Of a stretch of 64,000 nt of DNA, positions 43,701 to 53,201 are shown piece by piece. The position numbers were made by a program, and so were the translations under genes. The notes under the pieces were generated by a model. It did no database searches and was not told the origin of the DNA. It saw only the letters and a list, made by a program, of their open reading frames with translations. The DNA lies in assembly GCA_028753945.1 (NCBI GenBank), contig JAPNXP010000007.1, forward strand, positions 5,270,001 to 5,334,000, read 5' to 3'. The DNA is from Hexactinellida sp. DTS-2022 (taxonomy: Eukaryota; Porifera; Hexactinellida). Position 1 is the stretch's first letter, and the number at the start of each line of letters is the position of its first letter.

Positions 43701-46700
43701 ACGATATTCTTGCACAAGTATGTACTTATTGTTGACTTAAATAAAATATGTTTGCTTCAATACAAATTCCAGATATGCTTATTTAGCTACTTATCTTGTT
43801 AACTATTTTCTAAATAGGTAGCTACTAACACCGATTCTGGGAGAAATGTTGGCAATGCAGTTCTCTACGAAACAGTTAAGACGATTATGGAGATACAAGC
43901 TGAGAAAGGATTAAGGGTCAGTGGAATTTTAATTATGCAATTATTAATTTGAGATGTTTGTGGATTTATTTAAAACTGTACATGTGTTCTTTGTCAATTT
44001 ATTTCCAATCTTTCTTCATTATTGGATGATATAGCTCTCGATCATCTTAACTTGTATCGATTCATTTACTATTTGTAAATCAATATTATTTTATTTTAAC
44101 GTTGAATACTTCCAAATTGTTATTCCATCATAAGTATTTTGCGTTTGTTTTGAGATTAAATTTTGCTCTGATCATTTCGCTTGCTTTTTACTACAAAAAT
44201 TATTTCATTTAGGTTTTAGCGATAAACATTCTCGGAAGATTTCTCCTCAACTCTGATAAGAATATAAGGTCATATATTTTGAATTAATTATAGTTTAAAT
44301 ATTTATCAACGTCCATTTAATTATGTAAACTTAAGATATTAATTATCCCAGCTTTATAGAGAATAACATTTCAACATATGTTTAATTGTATATTCTAGAT
44401 ACGTTGCTCTGAATACTCTCCTAAAGTCAGTGCACACATCAGACGGACCTGCCATACAGAGACATAGAACCACAGTTCTAGACTGTCTCAAGGATCCTGA
44501 TATCTCGATTAGGAGGTAATAATAAGAAATATTAATAAATTATATGTAGCAGTCTATTTCTACACCAGCTTTTTACAAAAGTTTTTTGCATTACACTATT
44601 TCTAGACCATGTTTTTTTGCATTACGAAATTTATACTGTCTACAAATTTTAGCTTTTTAAAGAAATTTTTAACAAATTTTTAGCTGGGCTTTTATGGACG
44701 TCTAGAAATACTGAAATATAGATAAAGAAGCTCTAATAATATCTTGAAGGATCATGCTTACTAAAAGTTATAAAAAAATCTTTTCCCAGGCGAGCTGTCG
44801 AGTTGTGTTTCGCACTAATTACAAAGGAGAACATTGAGACGCTACTAACCGAGATTCTAGCTTTGTTGGAGACAGCACCCGAAGAGCTCAAGGTATACGT
44901 CGTGTCGAATATATTCGTGCCAATTGAGAGGTATGTTCATAGGACCTTAGTATAACCAGGTTATGTATAATACCATGGATTAATTGGTAGATATGCACCC
45001 AGCAAGGAATGGCACGTAAATACAGTTCTAGATCTACTACGGACGGTAAGACTAATTTAATCAACAAAATTGTTGTTTTTTATTCGATTATTTTGCATTG
45101 TTTTCAGGCAGGCGGCTACATACGAGATGACCAGGTTTCTAGCATTATTTCTCTGTTCGCATTGAGCACTGAGTATCATACACTAATTGCTGTGAAACTT
45201 TACAAATTAATACAAGAGGATGCCTCATTAGTAAGTATAATATTATTTTATTTCCATTGTTAGCCGACGTTGTATACGAGCTTTCTTACATTATTTTCAG
45301 CACTGGAAAGGTGAATTTATTTCGATCTTATAATTTTTCCTCTGAGACAAATTTTTCCAGTTATCATAGGCGACAACTTTTAAGACTCGACAAAAAAGTG
45401 GGGGGGTCCTAATTTGGAAAATCTCAAAAGGATCCGACCCGGAAAATGGCTGTAAATACGTTTGAATATAATTATGTATTAATTTGTGTAGCAACCAGTG
45501 GTGCAGGTTTCTGTGTGGTGTTTGGGAGAGTTTGGAGAAACTATAACAACACAGGAACACAAGGTGAGTCCTGTTATTCTTATACAGATTATAGATTATT
45601 CGCGCTTTCGCGGTTCCATAGGTTGAAGAATCCGACATTGTTTCTACTTTGAATGAATTGATGCATAGCACACTACTGTCGCCAATGTCAATGGTGTTCA
45701 CATTCAATTCTTTAATGAAACTGAGTGTCAGACTGAAAGACAAATCAAGCATTGAGAGTATAAGACTTATTCTCGCTGACTACACAAACAATATGGATGC
45801 TGAATTACAACAGAGGGCTGTGGAGTACAGTAAACTGTTTTCTAATTACGACCATATGAGGTAGGGTCTCTAGTTGGGCTTACAGGGCTGGAATTGAAAA
45901 GTTTATAATGAATGTTTAGGAAACTTTATTTCTTTATTTGTTAGAGCGAATTTGTTGGAGGAGATTCCTATGAAAGCAACCGAGAATTATAATGAAACTG
46001 GAGAAGAAACTCCACGTAAGAATCTGTTTATATTTGCTTGCTTTATACCTCAACTATTATTACTATAATTCCTTAGTTCCCATACAAGCAGCAATTAATG
46101 TTCCTGCTCAAAACACAAACCAAGATGTGGTATGCATTCTATATATCATTTGTATAAATACAGTAGAACCTGCATAATCCGGAATCCAGCAGAACCGACA
46201 CTTTTCCTTATCCCAATGAGCTTCGGACTATGTATTAGAGCCTGCATAATCCGACATTTTTTTTTGTCGGATTAGACAGGTTCTTCTGTATTATCCATAG
46301 TCAGTTCTTAAAGAGGATTTACGTAATTTGTATAGGATTCCTTACTTGGAATTCTCGGGTCATCAGATGCAGTGCCCCAGCCAGAAACAACTGCGAATGG
46401 CGTAGACACTAATGAGCTTCTACTGAATATATTAGGGAATTCTGACCAGATATTACCAACCACTCAGGATACTGCAGGTATAGTGTACATTCCATTCTAC
46501 CTATCCTATCTCCGAACTTATCTTAAGTGTATTTTCTTAGTGAATGGGAACTATTTGGACTCACTACTCGGAATGACTTCACCAGTGTTAAGTGAGTATT
46601 TACAGTAGAACCTGTGTAATCCGACACTCGTTGGGACAGGAAAAATGTGTCGGATTATAGAGTTAAATTTCCATTATACAGAAAATCTTCAGAAAGTGAA

Positions 46701-48017
46701 TGACCAGAAAAAATGTTCTTTTTTGAGAGGTGTTCACCTTTTCATGATTTGTTATAACGTGTGTCTAAAGCAATGGGGAAAATTTGGGACCGAGAAAATG
46801 AGTTCATATCTTGGAGTTGTTCATTTCTTGAAGGTGTTCACTTTTGGAGGTTTTACTGTATACGCTTATTGGGATAGGAAATTTGTGATGGATTAAGGAA
46901 TTCCGGTTATAGGGGGCGGATTACGCAGGTTCTACTGTATTTGTTTTATATTCAATGCACTTCAATTAAAATATTATATTTCCATCAGCACCATCTTCAC
47001 AAATCCCTTCAATCACTGCTTACGAAAATAATGACATTAGTTTGACATTCACTTTCGAAAAGAACCCTTCTACCTCGCAATCTTTTCGAATCAAAATGCA
47101 AGCTCGTAACAATGTAGTCACAGAAATAACAGAATTCTTGTTCCAAGCTGCTGTCCCTAAGGTAATAATACAAATACAGTCGAAACCGGTTTTTTCTAGC
47201 TAATCGTTTTTTTCTAACCAATTATTTATTCTAAATGTGTAAGAAATTCCAATTTCGTTTCATTTTAAATCGGTTTATTCTAACTATCGGATTTTTCTTA
47301 CTTTATTTCCATGCAGAGAATTGGTTAGAAAAACCGGTTTCGACTGTACAACAATAATTAGATTCATTGGATATTTCCATAGGGATTCGAGATTAAAATG
47401 GATCAACCAAACAGTAACAGAATACCTCCCCAAACTCAGATAGAGCAACTTATGACAATAATCAATCCGAATAAAGTAATATATTAATTAAGTTGTTTAA
47501 TACTTTTACGTATTAAGATAACTAACAAATTTGGTAGCCACATTCTGAAAATTTCAATGAATAACAGAGAATTACTTTATTAAACAATAAATATCTTAGG
47601 TGTCACAATAAATCTATTATGTATACCAATAAGACCATATTTATTTACTCAATCTTTTCTCCTAATATGGTAATTAACAATATCAAGTCTATATATTATC
47701 AACTATAACATACAGTCGACTCCTCTTAATAGAGCCACCGGTTAATAGATTTCCTGCTTAATCGGGTCAAATTTCACAGGATTTATAGGACGGAATGCAG
47801 TTTGGCTTAAAATATTTTCGGTTAATAGATTTCTCCGCTTAATCGGGTCAAAGTAACCTGGTCACGAGGTGACTCTATTAAGCGGAGTCGACTGTATTTC
47901 ATATACATCCCTTAGAACCCAGTTAAAATGCTGATCAGACTAAGCTACCTTATAAACGGGACCAAGACTGAGGAACAAGCCCAGGTATCGAACTTCCCAC
48001 AGGAACTGTTGGACTAA
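40748..48017 (+). CDS. AP1G1: AP1G1, gamma-adaptin of the AP-1 clathrin adaptor, 22 exons
   Basis: Exons: 40748-40948, 40998-41122, 42555-42611, 42685-42769, 42841-42937, 43387-43559, 43637-43717, 43818-43916, 44213-44268, 44399-44515, 44790-44930, 44991-45045, 45108-45230, 45492-45563, 45622-45860, 45945-46015, 46077-46129, 46336-46477, 46541-46591, 46989-47161, 47383-47475, 47916-48017. All phases agree, giving 801 residues. The AP-1 complex sorts cargo between trans-Golgi network and endosomes. Adaptin trunk motifs are [69 protein letters not shown], and [21 protein letters not shown] short hinge carries three LLG/LLN boxes ([21 protein letters not shown]) that may bind clathrin. The gamma-ear follows ([17 protein letters not shown]). 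Intron 2 hosts an antisense gene; four later introns carry MITEs. The 57-nt exon 3 and exon 4 boundary were fixed by phase and homology. Confidence 0.95.
41370..42044 (-). CDS. predicted coiled-coil protein, antisense within AP1G1 intron 2
   Basis: An uninterrupted 224-codon frame starting with ATG at 42044, entirely inside the 1432-bp AP1G1 intron 2 and on the opposite strand. The product is rich in Glu, Lys, Gln and Leu in a heptad-like pattern almost throughout (for example [20 protein letters not shown]), so it is probably one long coiled coil. I do not recognise a family. Its length, the clean start and the otherwise stop-rich AT-rich surroundings argue that it is a real gene. Expression evidence would settle it. 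Confidence 0.6.
   Translation of the reverse strand: MESSNEFNIELISKSLNEIQAEKGRNERLLQTEMGRRVNSEFELQTTLQKRKDIEKKHIEMVKELATLKNKCTFTGRQFDELMEEHNKYKEEIDLMTSEENTNEVEHKQTMGIHYKILDDILTKFRITKSVLMSEFKDSDRCDVVRELSLLQTEFEDKKMSIEVMQNSIAGYELKSEIFREKEELLKEDYANIQVLQTYFKKEMDTAENQCDIITETNRTSIES
44541..44710. repeat. possible degenerate MITE R11 in AP1G1 intron 10
   Basis: Contains spaced GTCTATTTCTACACCAG, TTTCTAGACCATG, CTGTCTACAAATTTTAGC and GGACGTCTAGAAATA motifs, similar to R11 at 24234-24372 but diverged. The exact ends are unclear. Confidence 0.45.
46159..46290. repeat. MITE R7 in AP1G1 intron 17
   Basis: Ends TACAGTAGAACCTGCATAAT and GACAGGTTCTTCTGTA, with inner AATCCGACA/TGTCGGATT repeats. It begins 29 bp after the donor and ends 45 bp before the acceptor. 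Confidence 0.8.
46601..46939. repeat. MITE R7 in AP1G1 intron 19, interrupted by an R3 copy
   Basis: The left part (46601-46676) begins TACAGTAGAACCTGTGTAAT and the right part (46861-46939) ends TACGCAGGTTCTACTGTA. An R3 element lies between them. Together the two parts make one R7 element starting 9 bp after the donor. Confidence 0.8.
46677..46860. repeat. MITE R3 nested inside R7
   Basis: Begins TACAGAAAATCTTCAGAAAG and ends GGAGGTTTTACTGTA, with the R3 core (TTTGAGAGGTGTTCACC, GGGACCGAGAA). Orientation is opposite to the copy at 2644-2834. Confidence 0.85.
47175..47348. repeat. MITE R8 in AP1G1 intron 20
   Basis: A 174-bp element with perfectly inverted ends TACAGTCGAAACCGGTTTTT and AAAAACCGGTTTCGACTGTA, and inner TTTTTCTAACC motifs. 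It starts 13 bp after the donor; the intron without it is 47 bp. Only copy seen here. Confidence 0.9.
47711..47896. repeat. MITE R4 in AP1G1 intron 21
   Basis: A near-identical relative of 40515-40703 in inverse orientation, TACAGTCGACTCCTCTTAAT to GCGGAGTCGACTGTA. It ends 19 bp before the last exon's acceptor. Confidence 0.92.
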
Positions 48018-48606
48018 CAACAACAACAACAACAACAGATCTAGGCCGGAACAATCGCTTGGTTGTTGTTCCTTTGAATATGATAAATATAGGTTTGGGT
48101 GTTGTATAAACAAACGTCGTATATAATGTAGCTAGCTAATATTTATGTGCACAGTTAGTACGTAAATATGTGTTGTTGTATCAGTTAGGTAGTGAGCTGT
48201 GTAGTTTGCCTATGTATATATTTCCTTCATACAAACGGCTGCTATTAAATTAATGAGTGAATTTAATGTTTTTATTCGCGGGGGTATTTCTAATTTGTTG
48301 GTCAGAACTTTCCAAGTTTAATATGTTCAGAATTAGTGTAACGAATATTATTGTACTGACAATAATATTATTTAAAATATAACAGTGAACTCCCGTTATA
48401 ACGAAGTCGGATATAATGAAATGGAGATTTTCCAATAGAGCAATAAATGCATTAATTATTATCCGGATATAACGAAGGAATTTACAGGTCCCAAGCACTT
48501 AGTTATAAGGAGAGTTCACTATATAAACAAACCCGGTGCAGTGAATATTATTTAAGTAAATAAATTAATACACTTAAAGACGGAGCAATTATGAACGGTT
48601 ATTTAA
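48018..48606. other. convergent 3' region of AP1G1 and the LRR receptor gene
   Basis: About 590 bp containing an (AAC)n microsatellite right after the AP1G1 stop (48017-48036) and MITE R5 at 48380-48523. No other gene seen. Confidence 0.6.
48380..48523. repeat. MITE R5
   Basis: A 144-bp copy with AACAGTGAACTCCCGTTATA at one end and TTATAAGGAGAGTTCACTATA at the other. It shares the GAAATGGAGATTTTCC core with 2064-2240. Confidence 0.85.
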
Positions 48607-50229
48607 TTACTTTGGTGCGACCTCGTCTTCCATTGGTAGCTCTGGTGGATCGTCACCACTGCCAACATAAATCGGGTTCTTATTAGCATCATTAACATCT
48701 GTTTCTACGGCGATGGTGTTTGTCACAATATCTTTCAACTCAATACGTTCCTCTATTTCTGCTTTCTTTCTTTTCCTGCTTCTCAATGCAACTGTAACCA
48801 CGATTAAACAGACTATAAATAGCCCAATTAGTGTAAGTATAACTGTAAAAGAGATAGGAATAAGCAAAATAGTTTGGAAACTATTTGTATTGTTCGGTGT
48901 CGAAGTTGGTGTTACTAAATGGCTACTGAAGCTGCTGGCAATAGTGGAAAGAGTTAAATCCTTAGTAGTTACACTCGTGCTAACTATAGGACCCAATGTA
49001 GTTGTTGTAATGGATGTATGTACAGTAGTTGAGTGTGTAGGAATATCCGTTGTAATTATAGGTCCCAATGTTGTCGTTATGGTGAATGTGTGATCAGTAG
49101 CAGTTAAGAGGTTAGTGGTATTGGTTGTGCTAATTATAGGACCCAATGTATTCGTTAAAATGGATGTACTATGTACAGTAGTTGAGTGTGTAGGAATAAG
49201 AGTGCTAATTATAGGACCCAATGTATTCGTTAAAATGGATGTATGTACAGTAGTTGAGTGTGTAGGTATACCAGTTGTGCTAATTATAGGATTCAATGTA
49301 TTCGTTGTAATGAGAGATGAGACACGCACTGAGGAGGTTGTATCGGTTGAAGGTATCGAGCTTGAGATTATCGTGGTACTTGCTCTAGGTAGAGAAGTGC
49401 ATTCGTAGGTTCCGTTCCCGATCGGATCGAATCCTGATTCACAACCACAAGTAGGGAAACTGTTTTCTATCGTACAAGAGCTGGTCTCTGTACAGTTAAC
49501 AGCCAAACAGAGGTTTAAACAGAAAGTAGAGGAGAGAAAAGTAATAGCTACCTGTTCACCCGTGACGTTACTTGGGTATTCGCATTTTATTTGTTCTAAA
49601 TCAGTGAACTTGATCGGCATATCCACTAATACTTGCTGTAGCCACATCAAATAGCAGTCGCATACAAAAGGATTTGATCCTAACTTTACATCTGTGAGCG
49701 CTGAATTATTTAAAATGTCCAAATTCCCAATACTAATGCGTTTTATTTGGTTATTGTTTAAATATAGTTTTTCTAAATTGGTTAAATCAGCAAACGAGTT
49801 CGGAGGAACAAACTCGATTATATTATCTGTTAGGATTAAGTCTGTTAGTGACATCATGTTCAAGAACCATCTCGGGTTTATCATATTTAATTTGTTATTT
49901 GTAAAGTCTATACTGATTAGCATTGAGGCTACTCCGTTGAAAGCTCCCTCTTCAATCTCACTCAGTTGTGAGTTCTGAATAACTATTTTAACCAAACTTG
50001 GGAAATTAATGAAGTTGTCTCTTCTCAGTACTTTTATGTTAGAGTTTAGGAACTCTATGCGGGTTACAAACTGAGTATTATAAAAAGGCCAAACTAGTGG
50101 GATCTCTGTACCCGGAATAGCATTACAATATAACTGACTGAACATGCACGTACAAACGTTGCAATCAGGGTTAGAATGAATTTGAGGAAGAATAATACAA
50201 AATAACGCGAACGAATTTATCAGAGACAT
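48607..50229 (-). CDS. type I membrane protein: LRRs, EGF-like module, mucin-like repeat stalk
   Basis: A 540-residue single-exon gene; the ATG at 50229 gives a signal peptide. In order: an N-terminal Cys cap (CNVCTCMFSQLYC), about five leucine-rich repeats (to about residue 190; LEKLYLNNNQIKRI), an LRR C-terminal cap (NPFVCDCYLMWLQ...IKCEYP), and one EGF-like module (CTIENSFPTCGCESGF...YEC). Then comes a Ser/Thr-rich stalk of near-identical repeats containing TLGPIIST and IPTHSTTVHTS, a membrane segment (about 455-485), and a 60-residue acidic tail. The stalk is probably densely O-glycosylated. The cytoplasmic tail has no signalling domain I recognise. It resembles LRR cell-surface adhesion or pattern-recognition receptors; no specific orthologue identified. 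Confidence 0.85.
   Translation of the reverse strand: MSLINSFALFCIILPQIHSNPDCNVCTCMFSQLYCNAIPGTEIPLVWPFYNTQFVTRIEFLNSNIKVLRRDNFINFPSLVKIVIQNSQLSEIEEGAFNGVASMLISIDFTNNKLNMINPRWFLNMMSLTDLILTDNIIEFVPPNSFADLTNLEKLYLNNNQIKRISIGNLDILNNSALTDVKLGSNPFVCDCYLMWLQQVLVDMPIKFTDLEQIKCEYPSNVTGEQVAITFLSSTFCLNLCLAVNCTETSSCTIENSFPTCGCESGFDPIGNGTYECTSLPRASTTIISSSIPSTDTTSSVRVSSLITTNTLNPIISTTGIPTHSTTVHTSILTNTLGPIISTLIPTHSTTVHSTSILTNTLGPIISTTNTTNLLTATDHTFTITTTLGPIITTDIPTHSTTVHTSITTTTLGPIVSTSVTTKDLTLSTIASSFSSHLVTPTSTPNNTNSFQTILLIPISFTVILTLIGLFIVCLIVVTVALRSRKRKKAEIEERIELKDIVTNTIAVETDVNDANKNPIYVGSGDDPPELPMEDEVAPK
48975..49320. repeat. coding minisatellite in the LRR receptor gene
   Basis: About five tandem units of roughly 65-80 bp, each containing TAATTATAGGACCCAATGT and, in most, CAGTAGTTGAGTGTGTAGG (plus strand). 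All units keep the reading frame and encode the stalk repeats of the minus-strand protein. Confidence 0.85.
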
Positions 50230-50899
50230 TATAAGCAAATAAATATGAACTATCACACATCATTAATTACTTTAATTAATTAGTACCTAATATACTTCAA
50301 GCAGAGGATAATTTAGTTGACTTAAATCCGACCATAAAAGGCATATGAGAGTGTGTGCGTCAAAATATTGCTCAACAATTTATCATGTCTGTCCATGATG
50401 TAAATCTAGATAAAGTTACAATTGTTCAATAATTTATGTGATAGCTATTAGCCATATATATTCAACTACCCTTAACAGTGAGTTATTCACTGGTGGTATA
50501 TTATCTGATAAAGAACTAGTACACTAATATAACATATCAGTTATTCTAAGGTCAAATGAACTTTTACAGATAGACAAAGGTTTCAACTTCTTGAATTTCA
50601 AATCCAACATTTGCTTCAATTAGAAACATAGAAGGGAAGTGGAGATGTTTGTATGCACAACTAGCAGATATACATACTAGTCATATTGAGATTCATTTGG
50701 AGACAATTAGAGATATATGCAACAAGACAACAACAGATAATTTGATTTTTCAAAAGAGAACCTTTAACTTAATTTCCTAACAAACCTTCCAGCTTTTAAA
50801 GGAAGGCATAATAAAGCAAACCAATCAAATTGCTTGCACATAAGTGGCATCTTAAGGATTTGTATAAATTAATCTCTTTCGTCGCATTAACGACTAACA
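50230..50899. other. divergent intergenic region, LRR receptor and CD36-family genes
   Basis: 670 bp between two divergent start codons of cell-surface receptor genes. AT-rich; no MITE and no further open frame recognised. Confidence 0.5.
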
Positions 50900-52432
50900 A
50901 TGGGGAAACTGAGAAAACTCTTCATTTGCCAGATAGTACTATTCCTGTTGCTGGTACTCTCGCTGGTAGGAGTTGTGGCTATTTTTATGGAGCGGGAAGC
51001 GATAATTAACAAAGTAAAGGGGTTTATCACAGGCGAGGAGACTCTAACTCCAGATTCTATGGTGTACAAGGCTTGGGCTCGTTCTTCTAATGCAACATTC
51101 CTCGAATATTATCTGTTTACTATCAAAAACCCAGATGAGTTCGTTAACGGCGGAGAAGTAGAAGTAGAAGAGATTGGGCCATTCGTGTATCGAGAAATCG
51201 ACATGAAACTCAACCTGAGTTGGAATGAAGACCAAACATTGATGACGTACTACGATAATACAACTTATGTACTGGATTTGGGATTGTCTTACGGAGACGA
51301 TGTTACAACGAATGTGACGACTGTCAATTTGGTAATGATTGGAATGGAAATCATGCTAAACCGTTTGAATTCTAAATTAGCAGAATCACTAATCACCTAT
51401 TTTCTCAACATATATGGGAAAGAGGAATTCTTGATTACAAGGTCAGTGAGAGAAGTTCTGTGGGGGTACCATGATCCATTGTTAGGCAAATTAAAGAACA
51501 GTTTTCTTAACAAATTCATACACATTCCAAGTGATCTAGTCCAGCTCCAAGCAAACGGTAGTGAACAGTTGTTGCCTACAATTATCTCGACTGGAGTAGG
51601 GAATCTCGATAACCTGAACCAGTACAAGATGTGGGAAAACCACACTTCGATGGATAAGTGGGGATCTGAGTCGGCACGACGTATATACGGTACAGACGGG
51701 CACCTGTTCCATCCGAATATTTCACGCTCAGAAAATATCACCGCGTTCATAGACCAAATATACAGATCTGGTTACTTTAGCTATCAGAAAGATATCAATG
51801 TGTTTGGGTTAAACTGTTACCAGTATGGTATACCCTATGAAGAAATGGCCAATTCTACTGTAAACCCACTAAACGAAGGGTTTTACTCCTACGGGCCGTC
51901 TGGTCTATTTAATTTCAGTGTATACGCACCTTTCAATTTACCGATTTTCGTTTCGAAGCCGCATTTCCTCGACGCAGACCCAGTAGTGTTCAGTAACATA
52001 ATAGGGCTAGCACCAAACCGTTCTAAGCATGACTCCTATGTGAATGTGGAACCACTGACTGGCTTTGTGTTGGGCGCAGCTAAACAGCTTCAGTTCAATA
52101 TCCAGCTAAACAATTCTGAAACACAAAAAGAAATGAAATATTTGAGAGAAGTACTCTTCCCGATTTTCTGGGCTTCTGAAACTGGAATTGCTTCAGAAAC
52201 TGACGTCGCTGAATTGAAGAATACTGCGTTTTATGCACTGAAAGTAACCAAGATAGCAACTTATAGCTTGATGGGACTATTTGGCCTCTTTGCAGTCCTA
52301 ATTTTACTCTGTATGCTACCACTGCTGATCATTCTAGTGAAGCACTATCGAAATCCAAACTACATCCCAAGGCGAAGTGATTTCAAGGAAGATTGGACTT
52401 ATCCGCCTCTTCTGAACTCGTACAAAACCTAG
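50900..52432 (+). CDS. CD36/LIMP-2 family scavenger receptor class B
   Basis: A 510-residue single-exon gene with the two-anchor CD36 topology. The N-terminal membrane segment is at about residues 8-30, with the short cytoplasmic start MGKLRK. The large glycosylated ectodomain has LTPDSMVYKAW, IKNPDEFVNGGEVEVEEIGPFVYRE, many N-x-S/T sites and the Cys pair region CYQYGIPYEEM. The C-terminal membrane segment is at about 448-475 and is followed by a short tail. Family members bind lipoproteins, lipids or pathogens (CD36, SCARB1) or act as lysosomal receptors (LIMP-2). The tail lacks a clear di-leucine signal, so the plasma membrane is a reasonable guess. Confidence 0.93.
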   Translation: MGKLRKLFICQIVLFLLLVLSLVGVVAIFMEREAIINKVKGFITGEETLTPDSMVYKAWARSSNATFLEYYLFTIKNPDEFVNGGEVEVEEIGPFVYREIDMKLNLSWNEDQTLMTYYDNTTYVLDLGLSYGDDVTTNVTTVNLVMIGMEIMLNRLNSKLAESLITYFLNIYGKEEFLITRSVREVLWGYHDPLLGKLKNSFLNKFIHIPSDLVQLQANGSEQLLPTIISTGVGNLDNLNQYKMWENHTSMDKWGSESARRIYGTDGHLFHPNISRSENITAFIDQIYRSGYFSYQKDINVFGLNCYQYGIPYEEMANSTVNPLNEGFYSYGPSGLFNFSVYAPFNLPIFVSKPHFLDADPVVFSNIIGLAPNRSKHDSYVNVEPLTGFVLGAAKQLQFNIQLNNSETQKEMKYLREVLFPIFWASETGIASETDVAELKNTAFYALKVTKIATYSLMGLFGLFAVLILLCMLPLLIILVKHYRNPNYIPRRSDFKEDWTYPPLLNSYKT

Positions 52433-53201
52433 CTCGCAATTGTCTATTGTACTATTAGTATTATTAACTTCGTACTCACGAATTTGTGTACTACTGTTGA
52501 TCATATTCAATAATATGTGTTTTATACGTAGTATGATAAAGTTGTTGGGTGACAAAGGTCAGGCATGCTTAAAGACGGAATCCTTTCAGATTAATATAAA
52601 TATATTATCATATTATCCTGCAGTGATTGTTTTTTAATAAATACAGATGGAAGTTATGTCATAGACAAATGAATTGAACAGATGCCAGTGTAGGGCTAGT
52701 GTAAGAGTACGTACAAACAATGAGCTCCCTTAGGCTTCGTTTCTTATAGGAAGAACAACGAATTCTGATAATTATATTCATAATTTAACTTCTCTGTATT
52801 CTATTTGCCCCTTGTTTGCATAATTATCTCCATTACAGTAGAACCTCGTTAGTATGAACACAATACAACCATTATTTTAGTCCCCTTCAAAGCTTTTCTA
52901 ATACAAGTTACACCGGTTAATACTACTTCCGGATAAGGCGATCACATTTTGGCGGTCCCCTGGTGTTCGTACTAACGAGGTTCAACTGTAATTAACTGAG
53001 AAATGAAACAATTTTGTCGCCAAAGGCTGTTTAATAGGTATATATAAATAACAAATTGTAATCAGCATATTAAAAATATAAATGCTATCAACTTACAGGG
53101 CATCATTAATCATCTGAATTTGATTGCCGGGTTTCTGGGGCGAATCTCGGATGCGAGTGCCGTTGGCTGATCTAGTGATTAGCACAGCTAGGATGAATGT
53201 A
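52433..53201. other. convergent 3' region with MITE R2
   Basis: About 770 bp between the CD36-family and spectrin-like genes. It holds MITE R2 (52834-52990) and otherwise nothing recognisable. Confidence 0.6.
52834..52990. repeat. MITE R2
   Basis: A 157-bp copy, TACAGTAGAACCTCGTTAGT to ACTAACGAGGTTCAACTGTA, with almost perfect inverted ends of more than 15 bp. Confidence 0.9.

Noticed and set aside
45297..45752. 151-codon minus-strand open frame
   Set aside because: It overlaps AP1G1 exons 14 and 15 on the other strand, which are fixed by homology and phase.
46645..46896. 83-codon plus-strand open frame
   Set aside because: It runs across MITE R7 and the nested R3 element inside AP1G1 intron 19 and has no coding signature.
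2058..47382. Idea that the MITEs created the introns (introners)
   Set aside because: The residual intron lengths of about 50 bp and the distance between element ends and acceptors point to insertion into existing introns. Only the R11 intron (24233-24419) has a donor overlapping an element end.
48713..49408. Two open frames on the plus strand opposite the LRR receptor
   Set aside because: They are shadows of the repeated Ser/Thr-rich stalk; low-complexity Val/Gly-rich translation.
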